Assembly (NCBI GenBank): GCA_963811225.1
Contig: CAWEQO010000002.1
Location: 682,001-746,000 of the forward strand
Origin: CAWEQO01 sp963811225
Lineage (GTDB): Bacteria > Chloroflexota > Anaerolineae > Anaerolineales > Anaerolineaceae
Direction of reading: 5' to 3'
Length of the DNA: 64,000 nucleotides
Position numbers and translations under genes: made by a program. The notes beneath the pieces are model-generated. The model was given only the letters and a program-made list of their open reading frames with translations, made no database searches and was not told the DNA's origin. This document shows, one piece after another, positions 54,967 to 64,000 of the stretch (the stretch's first letter is position 1; every line of letters begins with the position of its first letter).

Positions 54967-56072
54967 TGAAGGATCATTACAGCTTTTTTCCGCATAAGCA
55001 GATCTTGCCCTACGACGGCATGTCCATCACCGCCGGAGTTTGGGCCGAGTCGCACGAGTATCACCAGCAGCTGCAAGACGCCCACCAGTACTTTTTGCAC
55101 GGCTCGGGGATTGTGGTCGGGCTGGAGGTGGTCGCCAGCGACCCGGCGGACAGTGTGGTGTTTATCCTGGCGGGCGTGGCGGCGGACAGCGCCGGGCGCA
55201 TGATCGTGCTGCCTGAGCCGGTGGCCTATGACCTGGGCGACAATATCGAGGGTGAGCTGCATCTCTTGCTGATGCATCGCGAGGTCAAGGAGCAGGCGGA
55301 AACCGGTGCGGAGAATAATGGCCCCACCTACAAGCGCAATGAGTACATCATCATCGCCCGCAACAGCCTGCTGGATGTGCCGTACGTGGAACTGGCGCGC
55401 ATCGACCGGCGCGGCCCGGATGCGCCCATCGCCGACGCGACCGACCCGGCTGCGCCCCAGCCCAACAGCATCGACCTGCGCTTCCGGCAGCAGATCTGCC
55501 CGCCGCCCGCCCAGCAAGTGCTTGTGGGTGTCGTCGCTTTAGGGGATGCGCCCGGGCAGGATTACGCCCGCGGTCTGGCCAACCTGGCAAACCCGCTGGC
55601 CGAGAAAACGCCCTTCCGCCTGATCGTCGAGAAGGATGTCTCACTCGCAAAGGACCTGCCCGGTTATCAGCTGCTGGCGCTGGTGGTGGAAGCCGGAGCG
55701 AAGCTGGACAAAGATCAGGCGGAGGCTTTGCGCGACTACCTGGAGAACGGCGGCAAGCTGCTGGTGGACTTCTGCGAGGCGGTGCAGTACGAGGAAGTGA
55801 GCAAGCTGCTGGAGCCCGCCGGGGTGCGCCTGGAGAAGCTGGCTGCGCCGCATACCGTTTTCCAGTCGCCGCACCTGTTCGTGTTCCCGCCAAAGGGCGG
55901 TCTCGAAGTGGTGACGGGCGTGTGGGCCGGAGCGGGCAGCGTGCTGGCGACGAACGCCGGTTATGGGGCGGTATGGAGTGGGCAGGCTGCCCGCCGGGAA
56001 TTCACCCGCGGCTTTGTGCGCGATGCGGTCGAATGGGGCGTGAATCTGCTGGCGTGGCTGCTGGCGGAGTGA
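54966..56072 (+). CDS. CIS-associated protein with a DUF4159-like C-terminal half
   Basis: A 368-residue protein. The N-terminal 150 residues (DHYSFFPHKQILPYDGMSI; HEYHQQLQDAHQYFLHGSGI) resemble a conserved CIS-locus protein without known function. The C-terminal half (GYQLLALVVEAGAKLDKDQA; LENGGKLLVDFCEAV) looks like the glutamine-amidotransferase-like DUF4159 fold. No transmembrane segment. It stands at the border between baseplate genes and the FHA block. Confidence 0.6.
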   Translation: MKDHYSFFPHKQILPYDGMSITAGVWAESHEYHQQLQDAHQYFLHGSGIVVGLEVVASDPADSVVFILAGVAADSAGRMIVLPEPVAYDLGDNIEGELHLLLMHREVKEQAETGAENNGPTYKRNEYIIIARNSLLDVPYVELARIDRRGPDAPIADATDPAAPQPNSIDLRFRQQICPPPAQQVLVGVVALGDAPGQDYARGLANLANPLAEKTPFRLIVEKDVSLAKDLPGYQLLALVVEAGAKLDKDQAEALRDYLENGGKLLVDFCEAVQYEEVSKLLEPAGVRLEKLAAPHTVFQSPHLFVFPPKGGLEVVTGVWAGAGSVLATNAGYGAVWSGQAARREFTRGFVRDAVEWGVNLLAWLLAE

Positions 56073-56178
56073 ACTTTGAATTTCTAGCGGAAGGAATGCT
56101 TTGCGGCGGGAGTGAGGTTTGCCCCCACGGAAAATACTGACATCCGGGAAGATCGATTAGAAACAAGGTAAGGCGCGA

Positions 56179-57239
56179 ATGAATATGATGGTCACGGTGA
56201 TACTCACAAACGAGCAGGGGTGGCAGAAACGCTTCCCCCTTGAAGAAGGGGTGTTCGCAGTGGGCTCTACTGCAGACGCCCGCATCCGGTTGCCGGATGC
56301 CGACGGGATTTCGCCGTACCACCTTCAGCTGGTCAACAGCAGCCGCGAGGCCTGTATGCGGCTGGTCAACCTTTCTCCCTGGGCGCTGCCGTTGAAAAGT
56401 GGAGCACAGGATTTGCAGGTGGGGCCCGGTCAGCTGCGGGATGTGTTCGACGGTGAGACGATCTACCTGGATGGCATGTCGATGCAGTTCGAGATCCATA
56501 AGCGCCCGGTGCAGACTGAGGTGGTCAAGGAGGAAAATCGCAGCGTGATCGGGCTGCGGATGGTGCTGTCGGGGCAGGTGTTGTACCCGGGCGGGACGCT
56601 GACGGGCACGCTGTATCTGCGCAACCTGGGCGAGCGGGCCTGCCAGTTTGACGTCGAGCTGAACGGGCTGCCGCCGGAGTGTTATGAGATTTCCCCACCG
56701 GCCCTGATCCATGCCGGCGGCGAGGAAAGCACCCTAATCCACTTCTTCCACCGCAAGATCGCCCCGAACCCGGGCGTGCACGCCTTCGACCTGCGCGTCT
56801 CGGCGCCGGACGCCTACCCCGGCCACGACCTGACCGTGCGACAGTCCATCAAGATCATGCCCTGCTACGAATATCACTTCGGCTTCGATGCGCCGGGGGC
56901 ACGAGGCGGCCGCGGCACGACGTCGAGGCGGCTGCGGAGAACATTCCGGCCGAAGCGCCTGCGCCGCTCGCGCCGCGACCTGAACGGCTCGCGCCGCCCC
57001 CACCGGTGCGCTTGGCTGCGATCCCTGAGCCTGTCGACCCCTTCGACGACAGCGGGAAGGAAGAGATCGGCGCTGAGCAAGCGCTCATGCCGGGAGTGAG
57101 CGTGCCTGAAGAGCCCAAATCGCAGAGGCCGAGGGTTGCCCTCGCGAACACGCGCAGCAAACGCCCCGATCTTTCGGGCGTGAAGGTGATGAAGGCCAGC
57201 ACCGGTGAGTTTCTAGAAGATAAGGACCAACAGCCATGA
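56179..57239 (+). pseudogene. FHA-domain protein with Ig-like region, frameshifted
   Basis: A protein of about 353 residues in two frames. Residues 1-95 are FHA-like (FPLEEGVFAVGSTADARIRL; DGISPYHLQLVN), a fold that binds phosphothreonine. An Ig/beta-sandwich region follows (VIGLRMVLSGQVLYPGGTLT). Near 56.90 kb the frame shifts by -1; the correct frame continues DVEAAAENIPAEAPAPLAP and ends ASTGEFLEDKDQQP at 57239. The next gene starts in this stop (ATGA). No kinase is encoded in the window. Confidence 0.7.
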
Positions 57240-58267
57240 CGGTTATGACACTCTGCTTGCTTGCCGCGCTGCCGGCCGGAATTAACTCGATCCCCTGGCT
57301 GCATATCCTGGCGCTGATCGGCTGCGGGTTGGTCATCCTGGCGGCGCTGGCGATCTTCATCTTTTCGATGGTCCTTGGCTGGCGCGGCTTGCAGCGTAAG
57401 TGCGCCCAAACCCTGGCGCTCAAGCTGTCCAGCCAGAGCAATCTGCCGGTTTCCTATCGACTGCGGGTGGAGCTGAACGGCCTGGAGCAGAAGGTCAGGT
57501 TGGTCTGGCGGCAAGACGATCAGCGCCTTAAGTTCACCACCTTCCAGAAAACCACCTACGTCGAGGAAGCGCTGTCTGCGCCGAAGAGTCCCGCGGGCAA
57601 GCGAAAGCCGAAGCCAAAGGGCGGCGGGAAGACCGCTGTCGAGCAGGAATACCAGAAGGTAAATAAGTTCGCAAACCTGCTGGCCAGCATCGCCAGCACA
57701 TTGGCCTCGCTGCTGCCCGGGCCGCTCAAAGGGCCGTTCAGCAGCTTTGCCGGGACCATCCGCAAGGAGCAGGCCGCAGTCGGTCAGGTGAAGGCGGACA
57801 AAGACCGGGTGACTTCATCGACCAAGATGCTGGATTCGAACATCAAGCAGCTGGGCAAGGTGACCGGCCAGCAGAAGAACGTCCAGCAGCCCGGCGGGAA
57901 AGAGGCCACAGGTGAAAGTGCCGCCTTCCCGGAGGGACTCAGCCGCCGCTTAATCGCCCACTCGATCCCGGTGGTGTTCACCCGCCCGCTGGAGCCGCAG
58001 GAGATCAGTTACTGCGAGCTGCAAATTCTGCCGCGCCTGCCGTTCCGCAGCCTGTCCGGCGATTGTCAGATCACCAGCCTGCCGGTGGAGCAAAAGGAAT
58101 TCCCTGCCTATGGGGTTTTGGAACAGAGCGCATTGCCAGGTCGGGTCGAGATCAAGGCGCCTGCCTGGTTTTACCCGGCCCTGTATGGCCTGTTGGGCAT
58201 CGCCAGCCTGACGGTTAATTTTACCTGGTGCGCCTACGTTGTCCGTTGGCTTGCAGCCATTCAGTAG
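57236..58267 (+). CDS. two-helix membrane protein of unknown function
   Basis: A 343-residue protein. One transmembrane stretch lies near the N-terminus (IPWLHILALIGCGLVILAAL onwards) and another near the C-terminus (YPALYGLLGIASLTVNFTWC). The middle 250 residues include a basic, Pro/Gly linker (AGKRKPKPKGGGK), a coiled-coil-like stretch and a beta-rich part (RLIAHSIPVVFTRPLEPQE). Translation is coupled to the FHA gene. No family was recognised; a membrane anchor for the CIS is possible (inference). Confidence 0.65.
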   Translation: MTVMTLCLLAALPAGINSIPWLHILALIGCGLVILAALAIFIFSMVLGWRGLQRKCAQTLALKLSSQSNLPVSYRLRVELNGLEQKVRLVWRQDDQRLKFTTFQKTTYVEEALSAPKSPAGKRKPKPKGGGKTAVEQEYQKVNKFANLLASIASTLASLLPGPLKGPFSSFAGTIRKEQAAVGQVKADKDRVTSSTKMLDSNIKQLGKVTGQQKNVQQPGGKEATGESAAFPEGLSRRLIAHSIPVVFTRPLEPQEISYCELQILPRLPFRSLSGDCQITSLPVEQKEFPAYGVLEQSALPGRVEIKAPAWFYPALYGLLGIASLTVNFTWCAYVVRWLAAIQ

Positions 58268-58288
58268 GTTGAGCAAGGAGAGAAGCCG

Positions 58289-61200
58289 ATGACACAAGCA
58301 GCCATCCAATCCAATCCAATATTTGAGCTGGGTGAAAAGGGGTTCATCAACATCGGCTGTCACCCCGACAATGACATCATCCTGAGCGGGAAAGACGTCT
58401 TGCCGTTCCACGCCATGATTGATTACCGCCAGGAACCCTATCAGTTGACGCCGCTGTCTTCAGAGGCGGAGATCTACCTGAACAACGGGCTGGTCTCGTC
58501 CGGGAAGGCTTGTCCGGTTGACGCCGAAGACACGATCGGGGTCGGCAACAACCGCCTGCGGCTTTTGCCCGGCTCGAATGGCGGCCCGCCGCGCCTGGCG
58601 GTGGCCGGAGCCCAAGACGCAGCCGAGAACGATTCTCCGGCGGCCGGGACTGCCTTGTTTGGGGGTGTGGCAGTGGCGGGATTGTTCTCACAGGGCATGG
58701 AGGATTTGGGGCAGAACGATGTCATTCTGGCTTCGCTGGACCACGAGGCGGTGGAAATCAGCGTCGAGCAGACTGCTAACTATACCTTGAGCGTGATCAA
58801 CGGCAGCCAGATCGTGTCTACTTTCCACGTGAACGTGGAAGGCGTGCCGGATGAATGGGTGATCGTCTCCCCTGCCAACGTTAACCTGAACGAGGGGGCG
58901 CGTTCTACCGTCTACATCGCCATCACGCCGCCGCGTTGGCCCACCAGCAGCGCCGGGGATCATCCGCTGCGCATCGTGGTGACCTCACATAACCATACCG
59001 GTTTGCAAACCGTGGTGACGGCTGCACTAACCATCGCGCCCTATTACGAGTACAGCATCACCGACATCTCACCCAAGCGCCAGTCCATCAATTTTGGGCA
59101 GAAGTCCGCAAGGGCCGCCATCGAGATCAGCAACCGCGGCAACAGCACTACGCCATTCTTGCTTGCGGCGCAAGATGATGAAAATGGCTGCCAATTCCAA
59201 TTCCCGGATGATGCCGGTCTGACCCAGGTGGGCAGCGCCCAGTTCAATGTGCCGGCAGGTGAGACGCTGCATAAGTCGGTGCACATCTCGCCGATCAAGC
59301 GCAGCCTGGTGCGCCTGCGCTCGCGCCAGTACCCCTACCGTGTGGTTGTCACGCAGCCGCAAAACGAAGGCTTTTCGTTGTTCACCATGGGAACGGCCAT
59401 CAGCCGGCCCTTGATCAACGCGATTGGGCTGCTGTTGATCCTGCTGTGTCTGGTGGGTACGACTGCCTACCTGTTCACGCCGCGCATCGAGGCGTTTGCA
59501 GCCGACAACAACTTGATTGGGGTAGGCGAATCGACAACCCTGCGCTGGAAGACTTTCTTCTTCACCCACGACCTTTCGATCGCCGGGCTGGATAAGCCGG
59601 TGAAGGGCTCGCAAGGGGGGCTGGAAATCTACCCGGCTTCGACCGTCAATACCTACACCCTATCAGCGACCACCTGGCTGTGGTCGCTGATGGGCCTGCC
59701 GCCCAAGACGGTGGGCGCAACCGTTCTGGCGGTGCCGGGTGAGCCGGTGATCTCCACCTTCAGCGCCAGTTCGAATGAGGCCTTGGTGGGAGACGAGGTT
59801 GGCCTGCGCTGGTCGGTAGATCACGCCGAGAAGGTGTTCTTGACCATCGACGGCGTGACAAAGACCTTGGACGACCCCAAGACCTTTAACGGCGAGCGTA
59901 AGCAGTTGATCGAAAAGCCGACTTTGGTGGAGATCGTGGCGCAGAACTCCATTGGTTCCACCGTGCGCAGCATGTATATCAACACTCGCCAGCCGAGTAT
60001 CCAGATCGATCGCTTTGAGCTGGACCAGACCAGCGTCTACACCGGCGAGCAGGTCACCATCTACTGGAAGGTGAGCGGCATCGGGATGGACAACGGCGGT
60101 GAAGTGGTCATCTCGGCCTTCGACAGCGTTCTGCCGCTGGAAGGGCAGATGACTTTCTTCCCGAAAGAGTTGATGGAGTTCGTGCTGACGGCCACCAACC
60201 GCCAGCTGCAAGAGAGCCGCATCCTGCCGGTGGGTGTATTGGAGCCGGGCGCTCCGCCCGAGCCGCCGACGGTGGGTTTCTTCACCGCCGCACCGGACAC
60301 CCTGATCGGACCGGGGAATGTTGAACTGTCCTGGTCGGTCTCCGGCTCGTACGACAACATCAAGATCACCAACGGCAGCTCGGTTGTTGCCGACGGCCTG
60401 TCGGCGCAGGGGTTCAAGACCGTTGCGGTCGAGGAATCGGGCACTTACGTGCTGACGGCCACCAACAAGGGCGAAAGCGCCGGCGCAAACTTGCAGATCA
60501 CCGTCAATCCGGCGTTGATCAAGCCGGCCCTGGCGATCGTCTCGGTTTATCCAAATGAAAACCTGGAAGTGGGCGATTCGACCACGGTATCGATCAGCAT
60601 TGATAACCCCAAGCCCAACCAGCCACCGCCCACGGGTGAGGTCATCGTCACGGATGGGACTTCTTCGTGCGCGATTAATTTGCCGACCACGAGCTGCGAG
60701 CTTTCCTTCGCTACACCGGGAACGAAGAACCTGATCGCCAGCTATCAGGGTGACAGCAACCACGTCCAGATCCAATCCGAACCCTACGCGACGATTGAGG
60801 TGTTGGGTACCACCATCAGCCTGGTGGTGACGGTGAACCCGATCAACACGGCCGACGTGACGTTTTATTACAACCAGCAAGTTTCGGTTGGAGTGACAGT
60901 GAACGGCACCAATCCCTCCCGCATTCCGAACGGGGAACTGCGTGTCAAGCGGGTCTGCGATCCAACTGCTCTATATGGCAATCCATGCGTCGATGCCGTG
61001 ATTGGCTATCACCAATTGATGCCGGCCGATACCGGTTATTACAACTTCAGCCCGCTCGTGATCGATCAGGTGGGCGGCGTCTGGAACTTGCAGATCTCTT
61101 TCATGAGCGACAGTTTCTACAGTCCAGCCGCCACATCCATCCAACTGAAGGTGGACGGTTCAACCAGCCCGATATCCCTAAACGCAACAACGAACACGGC

Positions 61201-63712
61201 CAAGCCGTTCAAAGCGGGTCAGGATATTCCTTACGTTATTATCGTGCGAGACGATAATATCAACGGCTTCTTTGCGGTACCTAAAGGAAAAGTCACGCTA
61301 AACGTTATCAGCACGAACGATTCCAGTGTCAAATTGAGCTGCAAGAACGTGACTTTGACCAATACGGGTGACGGGCGCACAGCTTCCGCTCCGTGCACCT
61401 TGAATTTCACCAAATCGGGCGCATACAGCATGAGCGTGACCTACACGCACGACCCCACCGATGTGATCCACACCGATCAAACGGTTTCGCTTCTCGATGT
61501 GGCGGTGAACACGGATGTTCAGATCGATATCCCGGCTCAGTCCACCAACCTGTTCTATCAAACCAATACGGATTATGATTTTGGCCTGACCAAGGGCGAT
61601 ACTGGAGGGGACGTGACCAGCGGCAGCCTGACATGCCAGTTCCCGGGGGGCGCGTCCGATGGTTCGTGCAGCTGCGCTCACGATTCGGGCAGCACCTGGA
61701 CCTGCACGTTGACCCCGGTCGTTTCCGATCCCCTGCCGGTCAGCCGCGCGGTCACCTTTAAGTACGCCAGTCCTTCTGGCTCCTATGTCAATCCGGCTCA
61801 GACGACACAGACTTTCCAGATTATCAAAGCCCCGACCACCGCTTCTGTAGAGCCGGTGACCAAAACGTCATACAGCGTTGGGGATTCCTATTCGCTCAAG
61901 GTGAGTGCGGTCAACGCAGCCGGTGGGATGAATCCCACGGCCGGGTCGGTGGATGTGGTTTTGGGAACGGGGGACTGCACGCCTTCCGGAATGAACGCAA
62001 CCTGGGTGCTCAACTCGTTTACCCAGACCCTCGGGGTGGCGACACCGATCAAGCTGGAATCCAAGTATGTGTCTCCCGATCAACTGCGTTTCTGCGTGCG
62101 GTTTAATGGAGATAATTCGTATGGGGCCTCGCCCTGGGTGGCTTCCAATTCATTCGGACTGAGCCTCGGGAGCACGACCGCTTCGATCCTCGACCAGCCC
62201 ACTGCGACGTATAACGTCGGCGAGACGTATACCATCACTGTGAACGCGGCATCCTCGACAGGCGTCAGCCTGACCAGTGGAACGGTCACCATTTATTACG
62301 GCAGCGGTTCGTGCAGCGCCTCGAATGGGATGACCACCGGTGTGATCAACCAGGTAACGACCCAAACAGTCGGCCAGGCCAAGGTATACACCTTTGCCGC
62401 CGCCAACGTGGGCAGCAACCTGCGCTTCTGCGTGCGCTATAACGGTGACGGCAGCCAGTACGGCCCGTCATCCTACGTGGCCAGCAATGTCTTCCGGATC
62501 AAGATTACCCCAAGCTGGAGCATTACCAGCCCGATCATCATGGATGTGGCCACGAAGTCGAGCGACATGAAGAACTTCTCCGTTGTGATTTAAAATGGCT
62601 ATTCGCTGAGCGCATCGCAGGTGAGGATTGATGATTCCTCCGGTACGAAGGTATGCCCGACCACAAACTGCCCGCAGGTTTCTGCCAATTCTGCAAGCGG
62701 ACAGATGACCATCACCTATAAGATGGCCGACACCAGCGCTGAAGATCAGACGCTAACGGCCAGGTACGCCTCAGATTCCAATAATAACGCGACCCAGCAA
62801 GACTTTGTCTTGCGCACGGTCTACCATGTTTCTCTTACCACTCCCAGTATTAGCGCCAAGGGAAATACGCTGTGGGCGTTTACGAATATGGAAACCGTGG
62901 ATGACGATACGATGCAAACCACCGTGAATGGGAATGTGAGCTTCGATGGCTTCGGCTCGGACATCCACTATGATGAACAGGGCTTGACCGCGACGGTGGC
63001 GCCGCTCCTGTTTGATGGATCGGCCGCCACGCTCGACAACGGCACGTGCAGCATTGCTCGAAATGGAAACATCTCCTGCACGGAGGTTGCAGTGCACAAT
63101 TCGATGGTGACACAGTTCGCGATCGCTGTCACGCCTTCCGACGCCAACCATTATGTCGGGACATTTCGGAGCTCGACAGCAAACGTGGAAGTGATCCAAA
63201 ACATCGTCGAGCTGCCCAGCGACGCTTCCTACGGGATCACAATCAGCAATGGCGGCTGCACGAACAGCGATCAAGTGCGGTTCAACGTTTCAGGCTATGC
63301 GGCCGGTCATGGCGATACACGCACGCCGCTCGTCCCATCCGATCTGGTTCTGCGGCTGGACTGCGAGAAAAATGGGGATGGTGACAGCGACTGGGACAAC
63401 GCTTATTTTTACTGGTCGGCCAACTCGGAGATTTCCGATACGATGAGTTGGGATGGGAACAAGTTTACGTTTACCATCGTACCCAAAACAAGTGCAAGCG
63501 GTTATCAGGGCTGCCCGTACGATGAGGACAAAGCCCGGTTTTTCCTTAGCTTGTACAGCTATAACACGACTCTGGGAATTCCATTCCCGAACGCCATTCA
63601 ACCAACTGCAATCAAAGATTTTGAAGTCTTTAGCTGGCAGGGTCCTGAGATTACTGACAACAATGACGACGGCCATCTGGATGAAAACTGGGATTATTGT
63701 GTTGGAAAATAA
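58289..63712 (+). pseudogene. giant FHA-TM-Ig-repeat surface protein with an in-frame TAA
   Basis: An 1,808-codon frame interrupted by TAA at 62591-62593; the continuation stays in the same frame (NGYSLSASQVRIDDSSG). An FHA domain spans about residues 10-90 (KGFINIGCHPDNDIILSGKD; PFHAMIDYR), followed by two Ig-like domains. A transmembrane helix (LINAIGLLLILLCLVGTTAY) lies near residue 375. About ten Ig-like/Big domains rich in Thr/Ser follow, ending with Cys pairs. The FHA domain would be cytoplasmic and the Ig-like repeats outside the cell. The stop could be a nonsense mutation or an error. Confidence 0.7.
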
Positions 63713-64000
63713 GCAACTGCATCGAAATTTATGGATCGATCGACAGCTGTGGCGCGCCGCGGCCGGGGTGGTGTGTTTGCTGGCGCTGGCAGGCTGCAGC
63801 GTTCTGCCCTTCAACCTCGGACCGACCGCCAAGCTGCAGCCCTGCCCGGGCATCACGGTGGGGGTGTTAATCGGCGGCGATGCCGACCCGATTGCTCAAG
63901 AGCAGCGCGACGGTTACGAGCTGGCGCTGGAGCAGATCAATGCAGACGGCGGCCCGGGCGGCTGCCCGATCACGCTGGCGTACGAGCTGGAGTCGTCCGG
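63699..64000 (+). CDS. substrate-binding lipoprotein, 3'-truncated by window edge
   Basis: The first 100 residues of a periplasmic-binding-protein-like lipoprotein, starting at a GTG that overlaps the previous stop. A hydrophobic signal ends in the lipobox LALAGCS; then ITVGVLIGGDADPIAQEQRD and YELALEQINADGGPGGCPI match type-I solute-binding proteins (LivJ/branched-chain amino-acid-type). The ligand cannot be predicted from this part. Confidence 0.75.
   Translation, partial: MLENKQLHRNLWIDRQLWRAAAGVVCLLALAGCSVLPFNLGPTAKLQPCPGITVGVLIGGDADPIAQEQRDGYELALEQINADGGPGGCPITLAYELESS

Noticed and set aside
58289..63712. TAA reassigned as a sense codon
   Set aside because: TAA is used as the normal stop of several genes here, so code change is not supported.
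1..64000. tRNA, rRNA, CRISPR arrays, integrases and transposases
   Set aside because: No cloverleaf, ribosomal signature, regular direct repeats or transposase-like protein was seen by eye; a dedicated scan could still find a divergent tRNA.

Overview
The window looks like a high-GC chromosome segment of a free-living bacterium, most likely a Chloroflexota member (class Anaerolineae or a relative). This is an inference from gene content: a contractile injection system (CIS) locus with FHA and Ig-like partners, a giant BTAD/SARP-type regulator, a hexitol phosphotransferase operon with its own fused HPr-EI, and abundant long intergenic hairpins. No rRNA, tRNA, CRISPR array, integrase or transposase was recognised.

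Layout. 1-4.4 kb: a catabolic operon (partial SDR, metal-dependent amidohydrolase, second SDR) followed by a GntR/FCD regulator and a convergent M14-type deacylase. 4.56-4.74 kb: a compact inverted-repeat element. 4.8-6.8 kb: thrC-thrB on the minus strand, with a striking perfect hairpin upstream. 7-19.5 kb: mixed housekeeping and accessory genes: CPBP membrane protease, GNAT, MFS transporter, membrane acyltransferase, a large GH94-like protein broken by a frameshift, a ferredoxin-type aldo/keto reductase, a deleted AraC-like remnant, a quinone-oxidoreductase-like enzyme, a membrane-targeted flavodoxin and an SDR. 19.9-22.2 kb: a secreted M6-type metalloprotease, also frameshifted.

22.5-32.2 kb is a hexitol/mannitol-type PTS operon: PRD antiterminator-type regulator, EIIC, EIIB, EIIA, an HPr-Enzyme I fusion, a medium-chain dehydrogenase and a PfkB sugar-phosphate kinase (both frameshifted), a small unknown protein and a histidine phosphatase. 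The operon encodes a complete PEP-to-sugar phosphorelay, so uptake, oxidation and a second phosphorylation could feed glycolysis.

32.7-63.7 kb is the main feature, an extracellular-type contractile injection system (Afp/PVC/MAC-like). It contains an AAA+ ATPase, an antisense SARP-type regulator, a DUF4157 protein with a central proline-rich linker and a glycine/alanine-rich C-terminal half, a DUF4255 cap-like protein, one sheath, three tube-type paralogues, small assembly proteins, a long disordered 'VQR-motif' protein, LysM, VgrG-like spike, PAAR tip, gp25, gp47/J and tail-protein-I-like baseplate proteins. An accessory block follows: an unknown protein, an FHA protein, a two-helix membrane protein and a giant FHA-TM-Ig-repeat protein. 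No tail-fibre gene was recognised. With the FHA/membrane block, this suggests a cell-retained or membrane-docked CIS rather than a released one (inference). The window ends inside a lipoprotein substrate-binding protein.

Several conserved genes carry single-base frame breaks (about 14.13, 20.27, 28.82, 30.67, 47.2, 47.8-47.9 and 56.9 kb) and one in-frame TAA (62.59 kb). Five of the seven frame breaks look like one extra base outside homopolymers, so draft-sequence error must be considered before calling them pseudogenes.
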